From Mycolicibacterium nivoides (GTDB lineage Bacteria > Actinomycetota > Actinomycetes > Mycobacteriales > Mycobacteriaceae), in contig NZ_CP034072.1 of NCBI RefSeq assembly GCF_003855255.1, positions 5,880,396 to 5,944,395 of the forward strand: a stretch of DNA of 64,000 nt. The letters are read 5' to 3'. The position numbers and the translations under genes were made by a program. The notes under the pieces were generated by a model. That model searched no databases. It was given only the letters and a program-made list of their open reading frames with translations, and was not told the DNA's origin. Positions 28,201 to 36,096 of this stretch are shown in pieces. How positions within the stretch are numbered: the first letter of the stretch is position 1; each line of letters begins with the position of its first letter.

Positions 28201-28459
28201 GGGCGTCGAGAAGGCGCCTCACCTCGTTGAGTCGCGTGCGCACCGCGGTCTGATGATGATGCGCACCAGGTCGTCCGGCCCTCACCCGGTCGTCGATCCG
28301 TGCCAATTGCGACTGGAGGTCGGCCATCTCGGCCTCGAGAAGCGCGATGAACGCCTGTGCCTGGCGCACATCGGCGCTGGCCCGGTGAGCCAGATTCACC
28401 ACCGGTGCAGGCGCGGCCACCGGCCGAAGCCAGAGTGGGTCAACAGGGTCTGCCGTCAT
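28175..28459 (-). CDS. Small coiled-coil protein of unknown function
   Basis: A 94-residue protein. After a Pro/Ala-rich N-terminus it has a long amphipathic helix (ADVRQAQAFIALLEAEMADL and further heptads), a His/Arg loop and a second helix (TRLNEVRRLLDALI). It looks like a two-helix coiled coil. Codon usage is mycobacterial. I do not recognise a family. Confidence 0.5.
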   Translation of the reverse strand: MTADPVDPLWLRPVAAPAPVVNLAHRASADVRQAQAFIALLEAEMADLQSQLARIDDRVRAGRPGAHHHQTAVRTRLNEVRRLLDALIFRFPSA

Positions 28460-28664
28460 CGACCCACGGTCCCAGCGCCCCTCGGCGATCCGGTTTCCCG
28501 GCCGTATCCGTCCGGTAAGGAGCTGTTCACATCGGCCTCAACCGGTATGTGAGTTCCACCGGAACAGCGCACTGGCGATGTCCGCGACATGCTATCGCGA
28601 TGCCCTGTATGTCACGGCTATCGACGCAAACTGCGGCGCTTCCAACCCCCGGCCGGGGTCGACC

Positions 28665-29075
28665 TCACGCCGGTCGTTTGATCGGAACCACAGCGATCGC
28701 CTCGATCTCGACGAGCTGATCGGGATATCCGAGGACTGTGACGCCCAGCAACGTGCCCGGCGGTCGGTGATCCTCGAAGGCAGATACCACTTCATTCCAC
28801 GCCGCAGCGAGATCGTCGCGCCGGCTGCTGGCGACATAGATCGTCGTCTTCGCCACGTCACCCAGCTCGGCACCGCACTCCTGCAACGTAATCCGGAGAT
28901 TGCCCACCGCCTGACGGGCCTGGGCCGCAACATCGCCGGGAGCGACAACCCGGCCCTGATCGTCGAGCGGACACGCGCCCGCGGTGAAGATCAGGTCCGG
29001 TCCGTGCGTGATCGCGGCGTAGGCATAGGGCACGCCAGCGAACAGCCGGGCGCCATGCACCAACTCGATGGCCAT
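28665..29075 (-). CDS. RidA family protein
   Basis: A 136-residue member of the RidA/YjgF/UK114 family, which hydrolyses reactive enamine/imine intermediates. Key segments are FTAGACPLDDQGRVVAPGDV, the NLRITLQECGAELGDV helix and the C-terminal LVEIEAIAVVP. The short size and strand order match RidA trimers. It stands alone next to a nitroreductase relic. Substrate specificity among RidA subfamilies cannot be assigned. Confidence 0.88.
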   Translation of the reverse strand: MAIELVHGARLFAGVPYAYAAITHGPDLIFTAGACPLDDQGRVVAPGDVAAQARQAVGNLRITLQECGAELGDVAKTTIYVASSRRDDLAAAWNEVVSAFEDHRPPGTLLGVTVLGYPDQLVEIEAIAVVPIKRPA

Positions 29076-29122
29076 GACCTAGTGTCGCAGGCCGACATTC
29101 GCTGGGCGGAATACCCTCGCAC

Positions 29123-29258
29123 CGTGTCCGAGGCCATCGCACCTCTGCCACAACGAATCTTGTACTGCGGTATGTCAATTGGCTACCTCGACTCGACACT
29201 GCCGCAGCTGCCCATACCGCGTGCGCCGCTGTCAGAGACGGCTACCTTTCTGCGGTGA
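29123..29258 (+). pseudogene. C-terminal remnant of a nitroreductase-family gene
   Basis: The plus strand encodes APLPQRILYCGMSIGYLDS and then RAPLSETATFL before a TGA at 29256-29258. This is the usual end of nitroreductase-family flavoproteins (…CGMSLGYAD…R.PLDEF.TF). No upstream domain or start is present. It overlaps the end of the VOC gene by 17 bases. Confidence 0.55.
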
Positions 29259-29724
29259 GTTCCGTGCCGCGGTGCATTTCATAGCTGCTGCGGGCGCCAC
29301 CGGGAAATTCGACGAATTCCACCGCGGTGCCGTCGGGATCGTTGACGAAGAACATCCGGACCCGGTCGATGGGGAACGGCTCCTGGGCGGGCTGGAAGCC
29401 CGCATCGACCACAGCGCGGTACGTCGCGTCGAGATCGGTGACCGACAACGCGATGTTCTGGTTGCCCAGGAAGCCCCGTTTCCCCGATCCAGGTGGCGTC
29501 GACGTACCGAGGCTGACCAACTCGAGCATGACTCCGCCCACCACTCCCCCGACGACACGACCCTCCTCCTGGCGGGACGCGTGAAGGACCGCGTCGAACG
29601 GCTCACCGGAAATCAACTGGTCGAATACCACTTCCATGCCCAAAAGGCCGCGGTAGAAGTCCAGGGACCGGTCCACGTCGGTCACGCCGACAACCAGATG
29701 GCACAAACGTAGATCACTCAGCAT
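29242..29724 (-). CDS. VOC family protein
   Basis: About 160 residues from the ATG at 29724, which follows GAGGAA at good spacing. Two vicinal-oxygen-chelate modules are visible: DLRLCHLVVGVTDVDRSLDF with YRGLLGMEVVF at the N-terminus, and the second ending RVRMFFVNDPDGTAVEFVEF. Metal ligands His (CHLVV) and Glu (AVEFVE) are in place. It may act in lactoylglutathione-lyase-like or dioxygenase chemistry; the substrate is unknown. It is divergent from the SDR gene, 79 bases away. Confidence 0.82.
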   Translation of the reverse strand: MLSDLRLCHLVVGVTDVDRSLDFYRGLLGMEVVFDQLISGEPFDAVLHASRQEEGRVVGGVVGGVMLELVSLGTSTPPGSGKRGFLGNQNIALSVTDLDATYRAVVDAGFQPAQEPFPIDRVRMFFVNDPDGTAVEFVEFPGGARSSYEMHRGTELTAER

Positions 29725-29803
29725 GGGGTTCCTCGACTTCCTCGTCAGCGCTTGATCATATGAGCTAGCGTGCCAAATCTGGCCGACTCCGAAAGGCAAC
29801 TTC

Positions 29804-30583
29804 ATGTCCACCTACAGCCATCCGCACTCGCTGGACGGCCACGTCACGATCGTCACCGGGGCCGCCCGTGGCGTCGGCAAAGGCATCGCCACCGCCCTGC
29901 TGTCCCGCGGAGCCCGCGTACTGGTGACCGACATCCTCGATGACGTACTGGCAAACACCACAGCGGAATTCGCCGAGGCCGGGTTCGGCGTTGCATCCGT
30001 GGTGGCCGACCTACGCGACGCTGACAGCGCCCAGCGCATCGTCGACGCGGCGCTCGACGCCTTCGGAACGGTGGACGGATTGGTCAACAATGCCGTGGCC
30101 AGCTCCGGACCGATACCGTTCGTCGACATCCCCGCGGATGAGTACGAGCGGGTCCACGACACCGGGCCACGGGCAACCTTTCGCCTGATGCAGGCGATTC
30201 ACCCCGTCATGATCAAGGGCGGCGGTGGATCAATCGTCAACCTCGGCTCGGCCGCGGGCACGGTAGGCACGCATTCATTCGGCGCGTACGCCGGCGCCAA
30301 GGAAGCCATTCGCGGCATGTCCAAGGTGGCGGCACTGGAATGGGGCGTCGACCGGATCCGGGTCAACGTGGTTTGCCCGCTCGCCGAAACCGACGGCCTG
30401 AAAGTGTTGCGCGACATAGCACCCAAGCAGTACGAGGCAGTCGTCAGAAGCACCTCCCTCAAGCGAATCGGTGATCCCACCACCGACATCGGTGCTGTCG
30501 TCGCCTTCCTGATCGGCGACGACTCCGCCTATCTCACCGGGCAGACACTTCTCGTCGACGGCGGGGCCGGTTCGTTCCGCTAG
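29804..30583 (+). CDS. SDR family oxidoreductase
   Basis: A 259-residue classical SDR. Cofactor motif TGAARGVGKGIA, NNAVAS in place of NNAG, Ser in VNLGSAAGTVG, YxxxK as YAGAK, and the C-terminal TGQTLLVDGG are all present. Asp in the VTDI segment after beta-2 suggests NAD(H). It is transcribed toward the Tat-secreted protein gene. The substrate is unknown; the set of neighbouring lipid/redox genes does not identify it. Confidence 0.9.
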   Translation: MSTYSHPHSLDGHVTIVTGAARGVGKGIATALLSRGARVLVTDILDDVLANTTAEFAEAGFGVASVVADLRDADSAQRIVDAALDAFGTVDGLVNNAVASSGPIPFVDIPADEYERVHDTGPRATFRLMQAIHPVMIKGGGGSIVNLGSAAGTVGTHSFGAYAGAKEAIRGMSKVAALEWGVDRIRVNVVCPLAETDGLKVLRDIAPKQYEAVVRSTSLKRIGDPTTDIGAVVAFLIGDDSAYLTGQTLLVDGGAGSFR

Positions 30584-30665
30584 CCGCAATCGCCGCCAAA
30601 CCGCTGGTCACCCTTGTAGGTTCGAATTTGCCGAGGAAAGCACGAGCCAATAAGGAGGAAGACCA

Positions 30666-31292
30666 ATGACGAAACATTTCGGGAGCGCGTTCTCCCGCCG
30701 CACGTTCATCCGCGGTGCCGCCTTGACGGTGCCCGTCGTCGGCGCTGCCGTAGTCGCACCAGTTGCCTTGGCCGCACCACAGGAATGCGGTGATCCATCC
30801 GGCAAAGTCGGCAACTGCGCGGCTCAACTACCGCAGCAGTTCACTTCGACGAGTTTCAGCACGACAGCGATTGTCGGAGGCACGAACTACTCAATCTTGT
30901 TCAGCACGAACATCCGACGGGGTCCGCTCATCCCGTCGGGCACCACGGGTTATCGCATCAGAAGCGTCAGCGTGTCCGGCACGAAGCTCGACGGCGCGCC
31001 GTTCTATCTCACGCCGGGGATCGGTGAGGTCGGCCCGCGGCTGCTCAACGCCCTGTCCGCGTCGTCGTTGGGTTTTGCCCTCGATGTGCCGTGGGACGCC
31101 AACCAGCTCGTGCGTTCGTTCCTCTACACCTACGACGTCGAGTTCCTCACCGGCCTGACGATCAATCAGACCTGCCGCTACACGACGACGATGACGCTCG
31201 CCGACAACGGGATGACGCTCGGCGGCGTCGGCTCGGTCAACTTCTCCACGCCGATGCTCGCCGAGTGCGAGACGGCCCCGCCGCCCCAGTAG
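30666..31292 (+). CDS. Tat-exported protein of unknown function
   Basis: A 208-residue protein with a twin-arginine signal (SRRTFIRGAALTVPVVG) cleaved after ALA near residue 36. The mature part is rich in Thr, Ser and Gly with beta-strand periodicity and four cysteines (QECGD, NCAAQ, QTCRY, AECET), so it may be a disulfide-linked beta domain. A strong AAGGAGGAAG ribosome-binding site precedes the ATG. I recognise no family. Export in folded form is implied by the Tat signal. Confidence 0.7.
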   Translation: MTKHFGSAFSRRTFIRGAALTVPVVGAAVVAPVALAAPQECGDPSGKVGNCAAQLPQQFTSTSFSTTAIVGGTNYSILFSTNIRRGPLIPSGTTGYRIRSVSVSGTKLDGAPFYLTPGIGEVGPRLLNALSASSLGFALDVPWDANQLVRSFLYTYDVEFLTGLTINQTCRYTTTMTLADNGMTLGGVGSVNFSTPMLAECETAPPPQ

Positions 31293-31300
31293 CTCTTGGG

Positions 31301-32281
31301 CTAGCCGTGCGCCTTGCGCACCAGGTCGATGGCGTACTGGTTGACGAAGGTGCCCGCGGAGGCCTCGCCGGTACCGCACGCGCCGTCGGACTCGCCGGGA
31401 CGCTTGACCCAGAGGAACGCGTCGACGTTTCCGTTCCCGGTCGCCGTGGTCGGTGCCGCGCCGAGGGCCCGGCCGCTGGGGTTGCACCAGTACATCTCGC
31501 CCTCGGCAGGCCCGGCACCGTTGCGCGACGTGTCGATGACGTAGGGCTTCCCACCCGTCGCACCCGAGATGGCATCGCCGTAGCCGATCTCCTCTTCGGT
31601 GGTGAAGAAGTTGGCGGTGTTGAGGCTGAAGCCGCGCGCCTTGGCCACCCCGACCCGGTTGAGCCGGTTCGCCATTTCACCGGCGGCCGTCCACCGCGAG
31701 TGGCCCGCGTCGACGTACAACGCGGTGCCCGGGTTGCGGGTCAGCGTGTCGACGGCGTAACTCATCAGGTTGTAGCGTTCCTCGCGCTGATCGCCCGACA
31801 GGCAGTCGGCCATCGCGAGGGCATCGGGTTCGAGGATGACCGCGGCCGGCCCGCCACCGATGGCGGCGGCGACGCCGTCGATCCAGCCCTTGTAGGCCGC
31901 GGCCGACCCGAAGCCACCTGCCGCGTAGCTCCCGCAGTCGCGATGCGGGATGCCGTACAGCGCCAAGATCGGCATGGTGCCTGCAGCCTGCGCCGCGGCA
32001 ATGTACTTCGCGTCCACTGCGGGGCTGGAGACGTTGTCCATCCAGTACGCCGTGGGTGTGTTGGCGATCGCCTGCAGCTCGGGGCTCGGGTCGCCCTGAG
32101 CGGCGCGCGCGGCCTTCGACGAGGGGTTGACGTAGAACGAGTGCCCCTCCAGCGGGTTGCCGTCACTCGCCAGGCGCACCGTCGGCGCCGGGTCGGCGGC
32201 AAGCCCCGCACCGACCACGGAGGCAACTGTCAGAAAAGGGACGATCAACCGTGCGACTGCGCCAGCAGCTGAGGACATCAC
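31301..32281 (-). CDS. Glycoside hydrolase family 6 (cellulase-like)
   Basis: A 326-residue secreted enzyme with an N-terminal signal peptide (residues 1-28, ending GLA). GH6 signatures are visible: YGIPHRDCGSYAAGGF with the catalytic-region Asp, ILEPDALAMADCL, YVDAGHSRWT, DTSRNGAG and the final WVKRPGESDGAC. GH6 enzymes cleave beta-1,4-glucan by inversion. Mycobacteria carry such genes (CelA1-type, Rv0062 in M. tuberculosis) although cellulose is not a cell component; a role in biofilm or plant-derived glucan has been proposed. It is convergent with the Tat-protein gene. Confidence 0.88.
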   Translation of the reverse strand: MMSSAAGAVARLIVPFLTVASVVGAGLAADPAPTVRLASDGNPLEGHSFYVNPSSKAARAAQGDPSPELQAIANTPTAYWMDNVSSPAVDAKYIAAAQAAGTMPILALYGIPHRDCGSYAAGGFGSAAAYKGWIDGVAAAIGGGPAAVILEPDALAMADCLSGDQREERYNLMSYAVDTLTRNPGTALYVDAGHSRWTAAGEMANRLNRVGVAKARGFSLNTANFFTTEEEIGYGDAISGATGGKPYVIDTSRNGAGPAEGEMYWCNPSGRALGAAPTTATGNGNVDAFLWVKRPGESDGACGTGEASAGTFVNQYAIDLVRKAHG

Positions 32282-32341
32282 CTCAGGGAAAGTAATGGCG
32301 CGACGCGATAAGCGCCAGTCGCTGCCCGCCGCGACGGCGCG

Positions 32342-33604
32342 TCAGGACTGGGCGCGGCCGGCCTCGGACGTGTCGAGCGCCTGTGTGTAAAAGCGCATAC
32401 GCTCGCGCAACTCGTCGGGGTTGATGCCGAACTCCTTGGGCTGATAGCGGTGTCTGCCCTTGCCGTCGCGCGGTTGGGCGCGGTGGTGTTCGGCCAGCAT
32501 TCCGGCGATGTCCGGCGGCTCCATCTGTGCTGCGGCGTAGATCCGACGCACCATTGCCTCGGGGTCGGCGACCACGTCGGAGTACTGGATGTCCAGCCAG
32601 TTCGCGGTGGACGCCTCGGCGCGGGCGGCGACGGCGCGCCGCAGCCACAGTTCGGTCTGCTCGGTTTGAAATCGGCCCACGTCGGCCCCGTCGACGTGAT
32701 CGCTGTAGGTGGATCGGTAGGTCGCGAACAGGCTCGCACCGGAGGCGACGGTCTCCACGATGTCGCGGTGCAATTGCACGATGCAGGCGCCCGGATACGC
32801 TGCCACCACATGGCGGAGCTCTGCGGTGTGTGCCGGTGCCTTGAGGACCCAGCGGCGCCCGTCGCCGGCGTCGAGGATCTGCAGCATGCGACGGTGCTGC
32901 CCGTATTCGGGTGCGAAATCCTGACCGGCCAGCCAGGTCGCGTAGCTGTCCAGGCGGGTCGTGGCGGTGAACCCCCAGTTGCGCAAGGTGGTGCCCATGC
33001 CGAGCACACATTCCTCAGGCAGGTGCGGCCCCGAGTCGTGCACGACCGCCATCATCGGATTGAGGACGTGCAGCATGTACTGGCCGGCAGCAGCCGCGTC
33101 GAGCCGCCGGTCGCGCTCGCCGGAGTCGAGGTCCCCGGGTAATCGCCACGGCGTGCCCAACTCGGCGGGCAACGGTGCCCGCAACCGGGGATCACGGTCG
33201 AGCAGCCGGAACAGGAACGTCGTGCCCGTGCGCCAGCCCCCGGTGATGACGATCGGCGGCAGCAGCGGCCGGTCCTCGGTCGCGGGGTGCTCCTGCAGAT
33301 ACCGGACGATCGCGATCCGGGCGGCCAGCCGGCCCGCCGCCGTTCGCTGCGCGGTTAGCGCTCCGAGCGCGTTGAGCCGTCCGTCTTCCTCGGCCGACGC
33401 GAGGTACTGCTGCAGGCCCGGACGCCACTGTTCGGGGGCGCCGAGCACCCCGGCGCCCGCACCGCGGGTGGCGCGGTCGACGACGATGTCGACAGCGTCG
33501 GTGCCGAGCCGATACCGGTCAGGACGGACAGCCCGGTCCTCCTCTGCCGCCGCGTACGCCTGACGTGCCTCGGGTGTGCGGGTGGGTGGGGTCCATCCGG
33601 TCAT
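32342..33604 (-). CDS. Sulfotransferase family protein
   Basis: A 420-residue protein. The PAPS-binding loop is ITGGWRTGTTFLFRLLDRDP (about residues 118-137), followed by the sulfotransferase segments LPEECVLGMG, WVLKAPAHTAELRHVVAAYP and QLHRDIVETVASG. This is the long mycobacterial sulfotransferase-family type (Stf-like). The start overlaps the upstream DUF1214 gene by four bases (ATGA), so the two are translationally coupled. The acceptor is unknown; it is a different subtype from the sulfotransferase near rmlA. Confidence 0.87.
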   Translation of the reverse strand: MTGWTPPTRTPEARQAYAAAEEDRAVRPDRYRLGTDAVDIVVDRATRGAGAGVLGAPEQWRPGLQQYLASAEEDGRLNALGALTAQRTAAGRLAARIAIVRYLQEHPATEDRPLLPPIVITGGWRTGTTFLFRLLDRDPRLRAPLPAELGTPWRLPGDLDSGERDRRLDAAAAGQYMLHVLNPMMAVVHDSGPHLPEECVLGMGTTLRNWGFTATTRLDSYATWLAGQDFAPEYGQHRRMLQILDAGDGRRWVLKAPAHTAELRHVVAAYPGACIVQLHRDIVETVASGASLFATYRSTYSDHVDGADVGRFQTEQTELWLRRAVAARAEASTANWLDIQYSDVVADPEAMVRRIYAAAQMEPPDIAGMLAEHHRAQPRDGKGRHRYQPKEFGINPDELRERMRFYTQALDTSEAGRAQS

Positions 33605-34710
33605 GAGCGCTCCGCCAGGTCAGCCAGACGGACGACCCGCGTCGATGGCACGACCGGCTGCTGCTGGGGTTGCAGGAACCGCATGACGACGATTCCGAAG
33701 GCGCGGCCCTCACTATCGATCCAGTCGCCGGCCGCCGGGCCGGGATCGGTCACCGAGACCACGAATCGGTAGCGGCCGTCGTCTAGGTTCGCGGTGGCGC
33801 CGGTGTAGGAAACCCGCCGATGACGGTAGTCCAGCGAGTTGAGAAATCGGCTGTACGCCAAGATGTTCCAGTACCGGCACGGCACCAGCGCGCCCTCGAT
33901 CAGGAGCGCTTCATCAGGCTCCAGCTGCCAGCCGCCGCGCAGGTAGTGGATGGCCGGTTCGGTGAACACCGCTCCACCGGTCATCTCGGTCCAGTGCCGC
34001 AGCTGGTTGGGTGTCTCGCGGTCCGCAGCTGCGGCCGCGTTCCAGATGCGGGGCAGGTGCGTCACCGCTGCCGAAGCCTTGGCCAGCTGCTTGCCGAACC
34101 GTGCGGGATCGATCGGTGCCGGCATCGGGGGCTCCTCGACCGGCTCGATGTCGCACCGGCCGAGGCGATCGGTCTGCACCTCGTCATGGAAGTGCCGCAC
34201 CCAGAGCACGGTGGCCCGCTCAGGCAGGTCCAGCCAGTCACCGGCCTGCGGTCGTTCACCGCCAACTGCCACCTCGTAGCCGCCATCAGCCTCGAAAGTG
34301 ATTGCATCACTGTCGATACGGGCGGTTGCCTTGGCGTCACTCCCACCGGGGCCGTAAACGGTGATCGATACGTACGACGCGTCTCCCCGGTTCCCGCGGA
34401 TCCGATATCGGCCATCGGGGCGGATGTCGGCGACCCAGTAGTGGAAGTCGGGATTGTCCATCAGGAACTTCTGGCGCCATCCGTTGAACGCGATGAGATC
34501 GGGCTTGTCGCGATCGACTTCGAAGCGTCCCAGTTGATTTGACAGTGCCCGAAGCAGAGCGCGGAAGCCATCCACGCGCTCGGTCTCCGGAAGTCCGGCG
34601 GTATCGCCGGCGAGTTGCTCACCCGCCGTCCGTAATCCGTCGACGAATGTGTTCCAGGCCGCCACTTCGGCGCGGGGTTCTTCTGCGGCGCTTTCGTCGG
34701 GCGCGGTCAC
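33601..34710 (-). CDS. DUF1214 domain protein
   Basis: A 369-residue protein with the DUF1214 C-terminal domain (DEALLIEGALVPCRYWNILAYS, ending VSVTDPGPAAGDWIDSEG) and an N-terminal part with FNGWRQKFLMDNPDFHYWVA. Members are often coupled to sulfotransferase-like genes in mycobacteria; the biochemical function is unknown. The GTG at 34710 follows GAGGGGGA at good spacing. It is first in a two-gene operon and divergent from a TetR gene across a long palindrome, its likely operator. Confidence 0.82.
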   Translation of the reverse strand: MTAPDESAAEEPRAEVAAWNTFVDGLRTAGEQLAGDTAGLPETERVDGFRALLRALSNQLGRFEVDRDKPDLIAFNGWRQKFLMDNPDFHYWVADIRPDGRYRIRGNRGDASYVSITVYGPGGSDAKATARIDSDAITFEADGGYEVAVGGERPQAGDWLDLPERATVLWVRHFHDEVQTDRLGRCDIEPVEEPPMPAPIDPARFGKQLAKASAAVTHLPRIWNAAAAADRETPNQLRHWTEMTGGAVFTEPAIHYLRGGWQLEPDEALLIEGALVPCRYWNILAYSRFLNSLDYRHRRVSYTGATANLDDGRYRFVVSVTDPGPAAGDWIDSEGRAFGIVVMRFLQPQQQPVVPSTRVVRLADLAERS

Positions 34711-34725
34711 GATGCATCCCCCTCA

Positions 34726-34757
34726 CCAATTCCGGAAGCATGCGCTTCCGAAATTGG
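34726..34757. promoter_or_regulatory. Long TetR operator between DUF1214 and TetR genes
   Basis: A 32-bp inverted repeat with 14-bp arms, 13 of 14 positions matched (left arm CCAATTCCGGAAGC, right arm GCTTCCGAAATTGG), around a 4-base centre. It sits 16 bases from the DUF1214 start and just upstream of the TACACT -10 box (34769-34774) of the TetR gene. Confidence 0.75.
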
Positions 34758-34780
34758 ATGGTGCCCGCTACACTCGCGGC

Positions 34781-35443
34781 ATGTCAAGGCCGTACCGCGG
34801 CCAGGCCGCCGATGCACGATCGGCGGATCGCCGTGCCCGACTGCTGCAGGCAGGCGTCGATCTGGTCGGCACTCAAGGAGTGGCCGCCATGACCATGCGC
34901 GCCGTGTGCCGCGAAGCCGAGCTCAGCCAGAAGTTCTTCTACGAGAGCTTCACCGGCACAGACGATCTGCTCCGCGAGGTCTACCGCAGCACCTTCGAGC
35001 AGGCCCGCCGCGTCATCAACGCCGCGGGCGACCCAGAGGCCGATCTGACCTCACGCACCCGCGCTGGGGTGGGCGCCGCAGCGCAACTGGTCAGGGACGA
35101 CCCCCGCTTCTGCCGGATCCTGTTGGTGGAGCCCATCGCCGACCTGACGTTGCGGCAGTTCGTCCGCGACACCATCGGCACGATGACGATGGGTGGTCTC
35201 ACCGCCCCGACCGGCAGCACAGCGGCACGGGCGAAGATGCAGTACGCCACCGTGTTCGGCGCCATCATCTCGCTGTTCATCGAATGGACCGAGGGCAATC
35301 TCGGCTCGGACCAAGAGGCCTTCGTCGATCACGTGACCACCATGCTGCTGTCGTCACCGTTGTTCGGCGGCCAGGGCGCCGTTCAGGCAGTGCCGTCAAC
35401 CGGCCATCCAGCCAGAACTCCCCGGATCAGCCGGTCGAGCTGA
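34781..35443 (+). CDS. TetR-family transcriptional regulator
   Basis: A 220-residue regulator. HTH: RARLLQAGVDLVGTQGV, then MRAVCREAELSQKFFYESFT. The C-terminal domain is helical. The ATG at 34781 is six bases after TACACT, a leaderless start; a longer open frame upstream lacks support. It is expected to repress the divergent DUF1214-sulfotransferase operon and itself. Its 3' end overlaps a convergent second TetR gene by 61 bases, an unusually long antisense overlap. Confidence 0.88.
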   Translation: MSRPYRGQAADARSADRRARLLQAGVDLVGTQGVAAMTMRAVCREAELSQKFFYESFTGTDDLLREVYRSTFEQARRVINAAGDPEADLTSRTRAGVGAAAQLVRDDPRFCRILLVEPIADLTLRQFVRDTIGTMTMGGLTAPTGSTAARAKMQYATVFGAIISLFIEWTEGNLGSDQEAFVDHVTTMLLSSPLFGGQGAVQAVPSTGHPARTPRISRSS

Positions 35444-36096
35444 TCGGCGTTGTCCACCAGGGGTTGCCCGATGACGAACGTCATCATCACCCCGTTCACG
35501 AATGAGAACAGGGCTTTGGCCTGGTCGTCGATGACTTCCGGTGCCATCGGATTCTCTTCGGCGGCATGCCATTCGGTGACGACGGCACGCGCGAGTCCGT
35601 AAAACCCTTCCACGGACTCGCTCAGCGTCGCGGCGAGATCATCGTCGCGGCCGGCGTGCAGGGCCAGTTCATAGCGGGCTTTGGCCCGGGTCAGCCATGG
35701 CTCGGTTGCCGAATACATGACGAGAGCGGCGAATCCGGACGTGCCCGCGAACTCCGTCGGGTCGGCGTCGGTCAACTCGGTGAGCAGGGACAGGTCCGCA
35801 AGATCGAGTTCATTGAGGCGCGCGGCGATCCCATGCATCAGAGCACTACGGGTCCGGAAGTAGAACGAGGTGGTGCCGTCGGGCACCCCGGCCTTCTTGT
35901 CGACCTTGGGATGGCTGACGCCGCGCGCACCGTCCGCGCCGAGCAGTTCAATGGCAGCGTCGGCCAATTCGCGGCGACGCTGGGGTGCGTTGTACTTCCT
36001 GCGTTCAGCGATGCATCGCAGTGTATCGGTCGCCCAGCCGAGGCTCGGCGACAACGGTTGGTCAGAACTGCCCGCAGTTGGGCGTGGTGGGTTCAC
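35383..36096 (-). CDS. TetR-family transcriptional regulator
   Basis: Up to 237 residues. HTH: RRRELADAAIELLGADGARG, then HPKVDKKAGVPDGTTSFYFR, followed by a helical ligand domain. The start is uncertain. The ATG at 36096 lies inside the upstream lipase gene, while a TTG at 36054 starts just after the lipase stop. Position and direction suggest co-transcription with the lipase gene. The 3' end overlaps the convergent TetR gene (35383-35443). Confidence 0.82.
   Translation of the reverse strand: MNPPRPTAGSSDQPLSPSLGWATDTLRCIAERRKYNAPQRRRELADAAIELLGADGARGVSHPKVDKKAGVPDGTTSFYFRTRSALMHGIAARLNELDLADLSLLTELTDADPTEFAGTSGFAALVMYSATEPWLTRAKARYELALHAGRDDDLAATLSESVEGFYGLARAVVTEWHAAEENPMAPEVIDDQAKALFSFVNGVMMTFVIGQPLVDNADQLDRLIRGVLAGWPVDGTA

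Noticed and set aside
31091..32272. Plus-strand open frame of about 390 codons
   Set aside because: Overlaps the Tat-protein gene out of frame and the GH6 gene antisense; a shadow of both.
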